Notes under the pieces: model-generated
Told to the model about the DNA's origin: nothing
What the model saw: the letters and a program-made list of their open reading frames with translations, nothing else
The model's database searches: none
DNA from: JBFWQM01 sp050249455
GTDB taxonomy: Bacteria; Pseudomonadota; Alphaproteobacteria; MPNO01; VGEU01
Direction of reading: 5' to 3'
DNA: 6,160 bases
Assembly: GCA_050249455.1 (NCBI GenBank)
Contig: JBFWQM010000284.1
Span: 1-6,160 of the forward strand
Part shown: positions 1-5,486 of the stretch, piece by piece
How the letters are laid out: each line of letters opens with the position of its first letter
Position numbering within the stretch: position 1 is the first letter of the stretch
Translations under genes and position numbers: made by a program

Positions 1-316
1 TGGTGCCGAACAGCGAACCGTCGTCGCGCACGACCACGCAGCTGATGGCGCGGATCATTGCCGCGACGTCGTCGACCTCGTCCACGATCGCCATCGCGTC
101 CTGCTTGTGCGGGATCGTGAGGTTGCACCCCGAGAAGCCCAGCGGATGCAGCGCCCTGAACGCCGGGCCGAGGGTGCCGGGACGGATCGCCAGCGGCACG
201 TAGGTCCCCGCGAGGCCCTGCTGCTGCATCCAGTAATTGTGCATCATCGGCGAGCGCGAATGCATGACCGGCCACCCCATCACGCCGGCCATCAGGAATC
301 GTGTCGCCTCGGTCAT
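1..316 (-). CDS. Shikimate/quinate dehydrogenase (AroE) family protein, N-terminal part
   Basis: Only the first 105 codons are present; the gene continues past the left edge. The protein has the AroE substrate-binding N-terminal domain, a family that reduces 3-dehydroshikimate (or oxidises quinate/shikimate) with NAD(P)H. Visible are the substrate motif SRSP with Ser20 and Ser22, then GCNLTIPHK with the putative catalytic Lys71. The 49-residue Ser22-Lys71 spacing equals that of Ser16-Lys65 in E. coli AroE. The usual AVNT motif, whose Asn also contacts shikimate, reads AISC here (Ser92 in place of Asn), which hints at a changed substrate. The ATG at 316 is the first in-frame start after the upstream gene, with only a weak GGA in front, 37 bases after that gene's stop. 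It is last of the seven minus-strand genes. The position in a probable catabolic cluster argues for a dedicated paralogue rather than the housekeeping enzyme. Family assignment is firm; the substrate is inferred to be uncertain. Confidence 0.88.
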   Translation of the reverse strand, partial: MTEATRFLMAGVMGWPVMHSRSPMMHNYWMQQQGLAGTYVPLAIRPGTLGPAFRALHPLGFSGCNLTIPHKQDAMAIVDEVDDVAAMIRAISCVVVRDDGSLFGT

Positions 317-353
317 GCGGCGTGTCCGGCGGGGACCGGCCGTCGCGGGTCCA

Positions 354-1046
354 TCATCGTCCCTCGTCGAGCTTGGCGCTGAAATGGTCCCACGTCCGCT
401 GGAACAGGCTCGGGGACCACAGCTTCTCGCGGCACAGCGCGATCTCTTCGGCGCTGAAGGCGTAGGGCGTGCCGACCTGCTGCGCCATGTACTGGCGGTG
501 GGCGTTGTCCTCGAGGTAGGTGAGGAGGACGAAGGCATCGACGATGGTCTTGCCCGTCGTCACCGCGCCGTGCGCCTTCATCAGCGCGGCCGGGCGGTCG
601 CCGAGGACGTCGGTCAGCCGCTTCGCCATCTCGCGGTTGTTGATCGAGTCCGGCGAATCGAGCACCGGCAGCGGGTAGACCAGCGAGCCCTGGGCGTAGA
701 CCGGCAGGTACTTGACGCCGGCGGTCGTCAGGATGGTCGACCAGTTCGGATGGGCATGGATGATCGCATCGACGTCCGGGCGCGCCTTGTAGATGCCGGC
801 GTGCAGATGGAATTCCAGCGGCGGCTTGCCGTTGCCCTCGATCAGGTTGCCGTCCATGTCGATGGTGCAGATGTCGTCCTCGGTCAACCGGCTGCGCTGG
901 CACGAGCCGATGTTGATGAACATGCGGTCCTTGCCGACGCGGACGCTGGCATGGCCGTTGTAGTCGATGATGCCGGACCGCTCGAGCATGCGGATGCAGC
1001 GCACGATCTGCCGTTTCTGCTCGGTCTCGCTCATGGCCGGCTTCAT
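354..1046 (-). CDS. Class II aldolase/adducin family protein (230 aa)
   Basis: This is a cytosolic, metal-dependent lyase-fold protein. The family includes fuculose-phosphate aldolase, ribulose-phosphate epimerase and decarboxylases of aromatic or ring-cleavage acids such as 3,4-dihydroxyphthalate decarboxylase. The metal and catalytic residues are visible: Glu78 in PLEFHLH, His97 and His99 in HAHP, and His159 in AHG. The Glu78-to-His97 spacing of 19 equals that of Glu73-His92 in E. coli FucA, so an active metal site is expected. A GHxS motif (residues 31-34) replaces the usual GN-S phosphate loop, which suggests a substrate other than a sugar phosphate. Length is normal for the family. The start is uncertain: the ATG at 1046 has GAGGG only one base ahead, while an in-frame ATG at 1034 (Met5) lies 13 bases after it. 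The gene begins 10 bases after the stop of a second class II aldolase gene, so co-translation is likely. The reaction is unknown; a decarboxylase or aldolase of a cyclic acid is the best guess. Confidence 0.9.
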   Translation of the reverse strand: MKPAMSETEQKRQIVRCIRMLERSGIIDYNGHASVRVGKDRMFINIGSCQRSRLTEDDICTIDMDGNLIEGNGKPPLEFHLHAGIYKARPDVDAIIHAHPNWSTILTTAGVKYLPVYAQGSLVYPLPVLDSPDSINNREMAKRLTDVLGDRPAALMKAHGAVTTGKTIVDAFVLLTYLEDNAHRQYMAQQVGTPYAFSAEEIALCREKLWSPSLFQRTWDHFSAKLDEGR

Positions 1047-1056
1047 TCCCTCGTCG

Positions 1057-1803
1057 TCACCAGTTGACCTCCGCCCGGACCTGCGCGCGCCACAGCTGCC
1101 AGGCGCGCAGGCTCGCCCCGTGGTTCGGGCCGTCGGCGAGGCGGCCTTCCTCTTCGTTGAGGGCGGCTATGGGCATACCGTCGCTCAGCGCCACGGTCCA
1201 GTGCTGAACGCGGGCGTTGACCTCCGTGAAGACGGCGCGGAAGACGGCGAGCTGCAGTGTCGGGCCGCAGGCGACCGAGCCGTGCGCGCGCATCAGGGCG
1301 ATGTCCTTGTCGCCGAGCGTCTCGGCGAAGGCGACGCCCTTGGGCGGGTCGCCGACCAGCATGTCGGTGTTGCCGAACCTCTTGCTGATATCGAACACCG
1401 GCACGCCCGCCGCCAGGAAGGCGGCATTGTGGAACATCGCCCGGACCGGGCGGTCCACCAGGCCGAACGGGATCACCGACGGCGAGTGGCTGTGCACGAC
1501 CGAGTTGACGTCCGGCCGGGCCTTGTAGATTTCGCCGTGGATGAAGCGCTCCAGGAAGCTGCCCCGCCCGTTGGCGTTGCAGGGAATGCTGTCGAGGCTG
1601 TACTCGATGATGTCGTCCGGCGTGACGAGGGCCGGCGCCATGGCGCGCGACATGAAATAGCGGTCGGGCGCGGTGGGGTGGCGCTGCGAGACATGGCCGA
1701 ACGCATCGACGACGCCCCGCTCGGCGAGGATGCGGCTGGCCGCCGCCAGGTCGGCGATGAATTCGGCCGGGACCGGGCCGCCGGACGTGGGGTCGTCGGT
1801 CAT
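1057..1803 (-). CDS. Class II aldolase/adducin family protein, decarboxylase-like (248 aa)
   Basis: This is the second member of the class II aldolase fold here, distinct from its downstream neighbour but sharing the block IYKARPDV and the metal site. Visible residues are Glu85 in FLERF, His104 and His106 in HSHSP, and His174 in MRAHG; the Glu85-His104 spacing of 19 again matches FucA. The motifs DAFGHVSQRHP (residues 33-43) and RYFMSRAMAPALVTPDDI (48-65) resemble class II aldolase-type decarboxylases of aromatic acids, for example 3,4-dihydroxyphthalate decarboxylase or enzymes annotated as HCOMODA decarboxylase; this is from memory of the family and unchecked. GH replaces the GN phosphate-binding motif of sugar-phosphate aldolases. 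The ATG at 1803 is supported by a GGAAGG ribosome-binding site at 1811-1816 with a 7-base spacer. It follows the DUF5990 gene by 65 bases. Most likely it removes carboxylate from, or cleaves, a cyclic acid; the substrate is not known. Confidence 0.9.
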   Translation of the reverse strand: MTDDPTSGGPVPAEFIADLAAASRILAERGVVDAFGHVSQRHPTAPDRYFMSRAMAPALVTPDDIIEYSLDSIPCNANGRGSFLERFIHGEIYKARPDVNSVVHSHSPSVIPFGLVDRPVRAMFHNAAFLAAGVPVFDISKRFGNTDMLVGDPPKGVAFAETLGDKDIALMRAHGSVACGPTLQLAVFRAVFTEVNARVQHWTVALSDGMPIAALNEEEGRLADGPNHGASLRAWQLWRAQVRAEVNW

Positions 1804-1868
1804 CTCATTGCCTTCCGTCGTTGGTCGACAAAACCTGGTACCCGCGCTGCGCCGTCACCCCGTCGTGG

Positions 1869-2288
1869 CTAGCCGGCGACGCGCCACCCACCCAGCGGCT
1901 TCAAGGTCGCGCAGGACGGGCCGCCGTCCTTGTCGCGCCCGGGCAGGCGGCCTTCCAGCACCTTTCCGGAAAGCGCCTCGTTCAGCAAGTCGCTGGGCAG
2001 CTCGTGGATGTCGATCTTGACGCGCCGGCTCCAGGGCGAGGCACGATCGCCGGCCTGTCCCCCGACGGCGATATAGACGAAGCGGCGCTCCGGCCCTTCG
2101 CGGCGAACGAACTCGCCGAGAAACCGCGGACCCGGCGCGACCCTCACCGGCACGTCGAACGACAGGGGCGCGTCGGTGGCGACCACCGGCTGCACCGGCG
2201 CGCTCTTGCCGTCCTGAAGGCTGTAGGTGACCCCGGGCACCGGGTCTTCGATCGTCAACCTGAGCGTGATCGTCTGACCTACCGGCAT
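1869..2288 (-). CDS. DUF5990 family protein (139 aa)
   Basis: No function is known for this family. The assignment rests on recognisable conserved blocks: LTIEDPVPGVTYSLQ near the start (residues 11-25), GPRFLGEFV (53-61), RFVYIAVGGQAG (69-80), SPWSRRVKI (84-92) and the C-terminal DGGPSCATLKPLGGW (121-135). It looks like a small, soluble, mostly beta protein with no signal peptide or membrane segment. The ATG at 2288 has a clear AAGGAG ribosome-binding site at 2299-2304 with a 10-base spacer. It sits between the CMD-family gene (76 bases upstream) and the larger class II aldolase gene (65 bases downstream). Those gaps are wider than others in the cluster, so it might be an insertion in the operon or have its own transcription. 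It may act as an accessory protein to the catabolic enzymes, but nothing in the sequence demonstrates this. Confidence 0.82.
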   Translation of the reverse strand: MPVGQTITLRLTIEDPVPGVTYSLQDGKSAPVQPVVATDAPLSFDVPVRVAPGPRFLGEFVRREGPERRFVYIAVGGQAGDRASPWSRRVKIDIHELPSDLLNEALSGKVLEGRLPGRDKDGGPSCATLKPLGGWRVAG

Positions 2289-2323
2289 CGCGCCGCGGCT
2301 CCTTCCACGAATGAGCGTGCGTC

Positions 2324-2352
2324 CGGATGCTCGCGCCGACGGCGGGCATCCG
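2324..2352 (-). terminator. Possible stem-loop after the CMD-family gene
   Basis: A 7-base outer stem (CGGATGC at 2324-2330 with GCATCCG at 2346-2352) encloses a 4-base inner stem (CGCC at 2334-2337 with GGCG at 2341-2344). It lies 12 bases past the stop of the CMD-family gene. No U-run follows on the minus strand, so it is not a standard intrinsic terminator. It could be an attenuator, an mRNA-stabilising hairpin, or a chance GC-rich fold. Confidence 0.25.
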
Positions 2353-2364
2353 CAATATCCGGGA

Positions 2365-2940
2365 TCAGCGGTTTTCCGCCGCGCGCGGCGTTCCGGGTTT
2401 GAGATGCGACGGCGCGTCGGCCGCCGGCGCGGCGCCGACGATGTTGGCCATCAGGGCGGTCGTCGTGAAATGGCCGATCGTGTGGACGATCTCGACCAGC
2501 CGCTTCAGGCCGAGCGTGTCCGCCGCGGCCCTGAACCCCGCTTCGGACAAGGTGCCGGATGCCAGCAACGCGCGAGCGGCGGCGTGGACGGCCGCGTCGG
2601 ATGGGTCATCGAATGCCGGCGCATCGCCGGCGTTGATCGCCTCGATCGCCGCGGCGTCGAGGCCGGCGGCCAGCGCCGTCCGCGCCTGCGCGCTCCACGG
2701 ATAGGCGGCCTGCCAGTGCCGCACGGTCATCAGCGCGACGATGCGCACCTGCGCCGGCGTCAGCGCGCAGCCGAGCAGGAAATCGCTGGATTCGTTGTGC
2801 AGCCGCCACACCTCGGCCGAATAGGCGTAGCCGATCGCGGGGCCGAACCCCACCCGGGCATTCTTCGCGGTGAGCGTGTCGAGGATCGCCTGCTGGCCGG
2901 CGTCCATCTCGTCTCGGCTCAGGGCCGGTATCCTGGTCAT
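2365..2940 (-). CDS. Carboxymuconolactone decarboxylase (CMD)/AhpD-like family protein (191 aa)
   Basis: This is an all-helical cytosolic protein of the CMD family, which includes gamma-carboxymuconolactone decarboxylase of the protocatechuate pathway and AhpD peroxidase partners. The family pattern is seen in RDEMDAGQQAILDTL (residues 9-23), the helix LTPAQVRIVALMTVRHWQAAYPWSAQARTALAAGL (60-94) and IVHTIGHFTTTALMANIVG (151-169). There is no Cys-X-X-Cys (the only Cys is Cys58), so AhpD-type disulphide chemistry is unlikely. Where many relatives read YEWxxH, this one reads YPWSAQ, replacing His with Gln85; catalysis may therefore differ. The ATG at 2938-2940 has a GGGAG ribosome-binding site at 2950-2954 with a 9-base spacer; the same frame stays open further upstream, but that stretch is antisense-like noise inside the CobW gene. 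It follows the CobW gene by 23 bases. The family is known; the substrate is inferred to be a ring-cleavage or lactone acid. Confidence 0.87.
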   Translation of the reverse strand: MTRIPALSRDEMDAGQQAILDTLTAKNARVGFGPAIGYAYSAEVWRLHNESSDFLLGCALTPAQVRIVALMTVRHWQAAYPWSAQARTALAAGLDAAAIEAINAGDAPAFDDPSDAAVHAAARALLASGTLSEAGFRAAADTLGLKRLVEIVHTIGHFTTTALMANIVGAAPAADAPSHLKPGTPRAAENR

Positions 2941-2963
2941 CGACGCACTCTCCCGATCCGACG

Positions 2964-3956
2964 TCAGGCGACCGCGCCGACGCGCGACCGGCAGCCCTGG
3001 AACGCCGCATCCAACGCCGCGCGGTTCAGGTTGCGCCCGATGAAGACCAGGCGCGAGACGCGCGCCCGGTCGCCCCAGTCGCCGATGTAGTCGCCCTCCA
3101 GCATCATGTTCACCGCCTGCAGCGCGAGCTTCCGGTCCTCGCCCGCGATCGACAGGATGCCTTTCGTGCGCAGGATGTCGCTGCCGTGACGGGCGAGCAG
3201 GCCCTGCAGCCAAGCCTCCACGAGATCGGCGTCCAGCGGCGCCGTGGCGGTCAGCGAAACGCTGGTGATGCCGCTGCGGTCGATGTGGTCGTGGCGATGA
3301 TGATCGCCGTGGTCCGGCGTCAGCAGTGCCTCGACCCGTTCCAGGTCGAAGCCGTGGCGGTCCAGGACGCGGTCCGCCGGGACGTCGGACCGGTTCGCCC
3401 GCGTGATCGGTGCGAACGGGTTGAGCGCGCGCAGGCGGGCCTCGATCGCGCCGGTCGCCGCGGATGCGTCGTCCACCTTGTTCAGGACGATGTGGTCGCT
3501 GAACGCGATCTGCTCCGCTGCGTCGGTGCTGTGCGCGAGCTGATCGAGGATGCGCACGGCGTCGACCACGCACACCACCGAATCCAGGCGGCACTGCGCG
3601 GCGATGACCTGGTCGACCGCCAAGGTCTGGATGACCGGGCTGGGGTTCGCCAGCCCCGTGGTCTCGATGACGATGCCGTCGAGCGCCGGCCGCTCGGCCA
3701 CGAGTCTCCGCAGGGTCCGGATCAGGTCGCCCCGCACGACGCAGCAGATGCAGCCGCTGCTCAGCTCGATCAGTTCCTCGGCGCCGGCCGCGATCAGGTC
3801 GCCGTCGATGCCGATGTCGCCGAACTCGTTGACGATCACGGCGAACGGCCGACCCGACAGGTCCGACAGAAGCCGGTTGAGCAGCGTCGTCTTGCCCGCG
3901 CCGAGGTACCCCGTCACCACCGTCACGGGGATTCTGCTATCGGCGGGTTCGCCCAC
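2964..3956 (-). CDS. CobW/COG0523 family G3E GTPase (330 aa)
   Basis: This is a cytosolic P-loop GTPase of the CobW/Yji/ZNG1 group, whose characterised members insert or deliver metal ions (Zn, Co) to client enzymes. In order: Walker A GYLGAGKTT (residues 16-24), NEFGDIGIDGDLI (43-55), the metal-binding CxCC motif GCICC with Cys69, Cys71 and Cys72, ETTG (98-101), the guanine-specificity NKVD (159-162), a His-rich linker HGDHHRHDH (216-224), and the CobW C-terminal domain (about 230-322). Length is typical. The start is a GTG at 3956, three bases after the TAG of the MDR dehydrogenase gene, so translational coupling is expected. The pairing with a zinc-type dehydrogenase upstream and metal-dependent class II aldolases downstream suggests that one of these is its client. 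This is inference; nothing in the sequence shows which metal it carries, and no Zur-type site was recognised. Confidence 0.95.
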   Translation of the reverse strand: MGEPADSRIPVTVVTGYLGAGKTTLLNRLLSDLSGRPFAVIVNEFGDIGIDGDLIAAGAEELIELSSGCICCVVRGDLIRTLRRLVAERPALDGIVIETTGLANPSPVIQTLAVDQVIAAQCRLDSVVCVVDAVRILDQLAHSTDAAEQIAFSDHIVLNKVDDASAATGAIEARLRALNPFAPITRANRSDVPADRVLDRHGFDLERVEALLTPDHGDHHRHDHIDRSGITSVSLTATAPLDADLVEAWLQGLLARHGSDILRTKGILSIAGEDRKLALQAVNMMLEGDYIGDWGDRARVSRLVFIGRNLNRAALDAAFQGCRSRVGAVA

Positions 3957-3959
3957 GGC

Positions 3960-5063
3960 CTATTCCCAGGGCATCAGCGAGACGTGGATGACGTCGCCGC
4001 TGCCGCCGACCGCGTTGATCGCATCGTGGGTCTGCTTCAGCCCGAAGCGGTGCGTCGTGATCTGCTTCAGGTCGAAGCGGTCGGAATTGAGCTGCTTCAG
4101 CGCCAGCTCGCAGCTCCGGTAGTTGTGCCCGCGCGCCGCCTTGATCGTGATGTACTTGTTGGCGATCTTGCCCAGCGGGAAGTTGGGGAAGTCGGCGGTC
4201 TCGCCCTGGATCAGCAAGGTGCCACCCTTGCGCTTGAGCGCCTCGATCCCGAGCAGGACCGGGATGGTGCCGGCGCCGGCCGTGCAGTCGAGCGAGACGT
4301 CGACACCTTCGCCCGCGGTGATCTCGCTGATCCGCGCGATGGGGTCTTCCACCTCGACGTTGATGACATGATCGGCGCCGAGGTTCTTTGCCACGGCGAG
4401 CCGCTTGATGTCCTTGTTGGTGCCGGTGACGATGATCAGCGAGGCGCCGGCCTGCTTGCACGCGACGACCTGGCTCAGCCCCTGCTGGCCGGGGCCCTGG
4501 ATCAGCACCCGGCTGTCGTAGCCGACCTGGCAGTCGAACAGCGCCCACTGGATCCCGTTGGCCATCGGCGTCACGACGCCGGCGAGCTCCGGCGACAGCC
4601 CGTCCGGCACCTTGTGCAGGATCGAATTCCACGGCAGGAACATGTATTCCGCGAACCCGCCGAAGAGGTGCGGCGCGCGTTCGGCCAGGGTGTAGCCGAA
4701 GCGCAGCCCGTCGGGGAACTTGCGCCAGTCGGTGTACATGCACAGGCGATACTCGCCGGCATGGCAGAACTCGCAGTTCATGCAGCCGACATAGTGCTCC
4801 GGGAACACCAGGTCGCCTTCCTTCAGGCCGCGGCGCTTGGTGAAGGTCTTGCCGGCCTTGGCGATGTAGCCGATGTTCTCGTGGCCCATGATGACGGGCC
4901 CCTCGAAGGGCGGCTTGGAATAGTACTTCACGTCGGTGCCGCAGATGCCGGCGACCTCGACCTTCAGCAGGGCGCCGTCATCCGGGATGTCCGGCATGTC
5001 GTATTCCCTGAATTCGGTGGTCTGGGGCGCCGTCCGGACGGCCGCGTGGACTTTCTCGGGCAA
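3960..5063 (-). CDS. Zinc-binding MDR alcohol dehydrogenase family protein (367 aa)
   Basis: This medium-chain dehydrogenase/reductase oxidises an alcohol or reduces a ketone or aldehyde with NAD(P). Numbering is from a TTG start at 5063. The catalytic-zinc region has Cys41 in GICGTD and His61-Glu62 in GHENIG. The structural zinc loop has Cys94, Cys97, Cys100 and Cys108 (CMNCEFCHAGEYRLC). The Rossmann motif GPGQQG is at 190-195. Odd points: the Glu usual in relatives (EPLA) is Thr165 (VTPMA), and the second Rossmann strand ends VTGT (212-215) without the acidic residue typical of NAD enzymes, so NADP use is possible. An in-frame ATG at 5093 would add 10 residues but has a poor ribosome-binding site. 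The TTG has AGGAG eight bases ahead and begins PEKVHAAVR, like the usual start of relatives. It is the first gene of the minus-strand unit, three bases before the CobW gene. The substrate is unknown; sorbitol, butanediol or cyclic alcohols are all possible. Confidence 0.92.
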   Translation of the reverse strand: MPEKVHAAVRTAPQTTEFREYDMPDIPDDGALLKVEVAGICGTDVKYYSKPPFEGPVIMGHENIGYIAKAGKTFTKRRGLKEGDLVFPEHYVGCMNCEFCHAGEYRLCMYTDWRKFPDGLRFGYTLAERAPHLFGGFAEYMFLPWNSILHKVPDGLSPELAGVVTPMANGIQWALFDCQVGYDSRVLIQGPGQQGLSQVVACKQAGASLIIVTGTNKDIKRLAVAKNLGADHVINVEVEDPIARISEITAGEGVDVSLDCTAGAGTIPVLLGIEALKRKGGTLLIQGETADFPNFPLGKIANKYITIKAARGHNYRSCELALKQLNSDRFDLKQITTHRFGLKQTHDAINAVGGSGDVIHVSLMPWE

Positions 5064-5071
5064 GTCGTTCA

Positions 5072-5076
5072 CTCCT
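5072..5076 (-). promoter_or_regulatory. Ribosome-binding site AGGAG favouring a TTG start for the MDR gene
   Basis: AGGAG on the minus strand lies 8 bases before a TTG codon at 5063-5061. The alternative ATG at 5093-5091 is preceded by GGTAAGTC, with no good Shine-Dalgarno match. Residues coded between the two starts (VNIARGVND) do not look like family sequence. Confidence 0.55.
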
Positions 5077-5101
5077 CGTGCGATATTGACCATGACTTAC
5101 C

Positions 5102-5149
5102 AAAGCGGCAGAGTCCGGGCAATGATGCTGCCCCGTCTTGGAAAGCGGC
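5102..5149 (+). repeat. Direct repeat AAAGCGGC, two copies 40 bases apart
   Basis: AAAGCGGC occurs at 5102-5109 and again at 5142-5149 in the divergent gap. The 40-base start-to-start distance is close to four helical turns, so a dimeric regulator could contact both on one face. An 8-base repeat in GC-rich DNA can easily be chance. Confidence 0.25.
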
Positions 5150-5183
5150 GCCCGCGGCTCGTCGCGCAGCGGTTACGCGCCTG

Positions 5184-5474
5184 ATGTTCGCGCGGCTGGC
5201 GCCGAAGCGGGATACGCTGGGAGATATCACCCGTGTCGAATGCCTGGTACGGGACCGGTTTCGGATTCCCGCATCCGAGCTCATTCTGGTGTCGCAGGAT
5301 CCCGGCCGGAAGCCTGGGTTTCCGGCGCAGGAAACCAACGTGGTCTTCTGGAAGAACGCGAAGCGGTACCGGCTGAAGATCTTCGCGCCGGTTTCGCGCG
5401 TCCGCGACGCCGATCTGCCGGTCGGCTGGCTGCTGCCCACGCTCGAGGACAATGGCGATGCCGACTGCTGCTAA
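5184..5474 (+). CDS. Small protein of unknown function with Cys-Cys C-terminus (96 aa)
   Basis: I do not recognise a named family with confidence. The protein is 96 residues, soluble, without signal peptide or membrane segment. It reads as a compact alpha/beta domain: an N-terminal helix (residues 12-27, GDITRVECLVRDRF), a strand with LILVSQDPG (33-41), a loop KPGFPAQETNVVFW (43-56), a strand RYRLKIFAPVSRV (61-73), then DLPVGWLLPTLEDNGDADCC, with Cys95-Cys96 as the last two residues. The terminal Cys pair next to acidic residues could bind metal, but with only one other Cys (Cys20) this is speculative. The ATG at 5184 is the only ATG, GTG or TTG in frame between 5091 and the conserved-looking body, though its ribosome-binding site is weak. 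It is the first gene of the plus-strand unit, ends 12 bases before the decarboxylase-like gene and shares its frame, so they are almost certainly co-transcribed. A partner or regulatory subunit of that protein is possible. Confidence 0.8.
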   Translation: MFARLAPKRDTLGDITRVECLVRDRFRIPASELILVSQDPGRKPGFPAQETNVVFWKNAKRYRLKIFAPVSRVRDADLPVGWLLPTLEDNGDADCC

Positions 5475-5486
5475 TCAAGAAAGTCG

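Larger units (their letters stand above)
5064..5183. promoter_or_regulatory. Divergent intergenic region with presumed promoters for both units
   Basis: This 120-base gap separates the leftward dehydrogenase operon from the rightward two-gene unit, so it should hold both promoters and any shared operator. I could not identify a convincing sigma-70 promoter. The best minus-strand candidate is TTGCCC (5122-5117), 17 bases, then TAAGTC (5099-5094). Its -10 is poor, but it would place transcription start just inside the longer ATG reading, in line with the TTG start. No regulator gene is present in the window. Confidence 0.45.

Noticed and set aside
313..903. Alternative minus-strand frame overlapping the smaller class II aldolase gene and the AroE-like start
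   Set aside because: Its Arg/Pro/Ala-rich composition has no recognisable motifs, and it is out of frame with both conserved proteins.
237..1872. Overlapping plus-strand frames at 237-1067 and 967-1872
   Set aside because: They are antisense shadows of the two class II aldolase genes, whose catalytic motifs are intact on the minus strand.
2941..3594. Upstream extension of the CMD frame (open from 3594)
   Set aside because: The extension is Arg/Pro/Gly-rich and lies inside the CobW coding region. A good ribosome-binding site and family-like sequence begin at ATG 2940.
5094..5122. Minus-strand promoter TTGCCC-17-TAAGTC
   Set aside because: The -35 and the spacing are acceptable, but the -10 matches the consensus at few positions, so it is mentioned only as a weak candidate within the intergenic entry.
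3186..5474. A 762-codon open frame on the plus strand antisense to the CobW and MDR genes, running into the small Cys-Cys gene
   Set aside because: The translation over 3186-5090 is low-complexity (Asp/Arg/Val/Ala-rich) with no family features, and the opposite strand carries clear conserved proteins. Only the last 96 codons, from ATG 5184, look real. Long antisense frames are common in GC-rich DNA.
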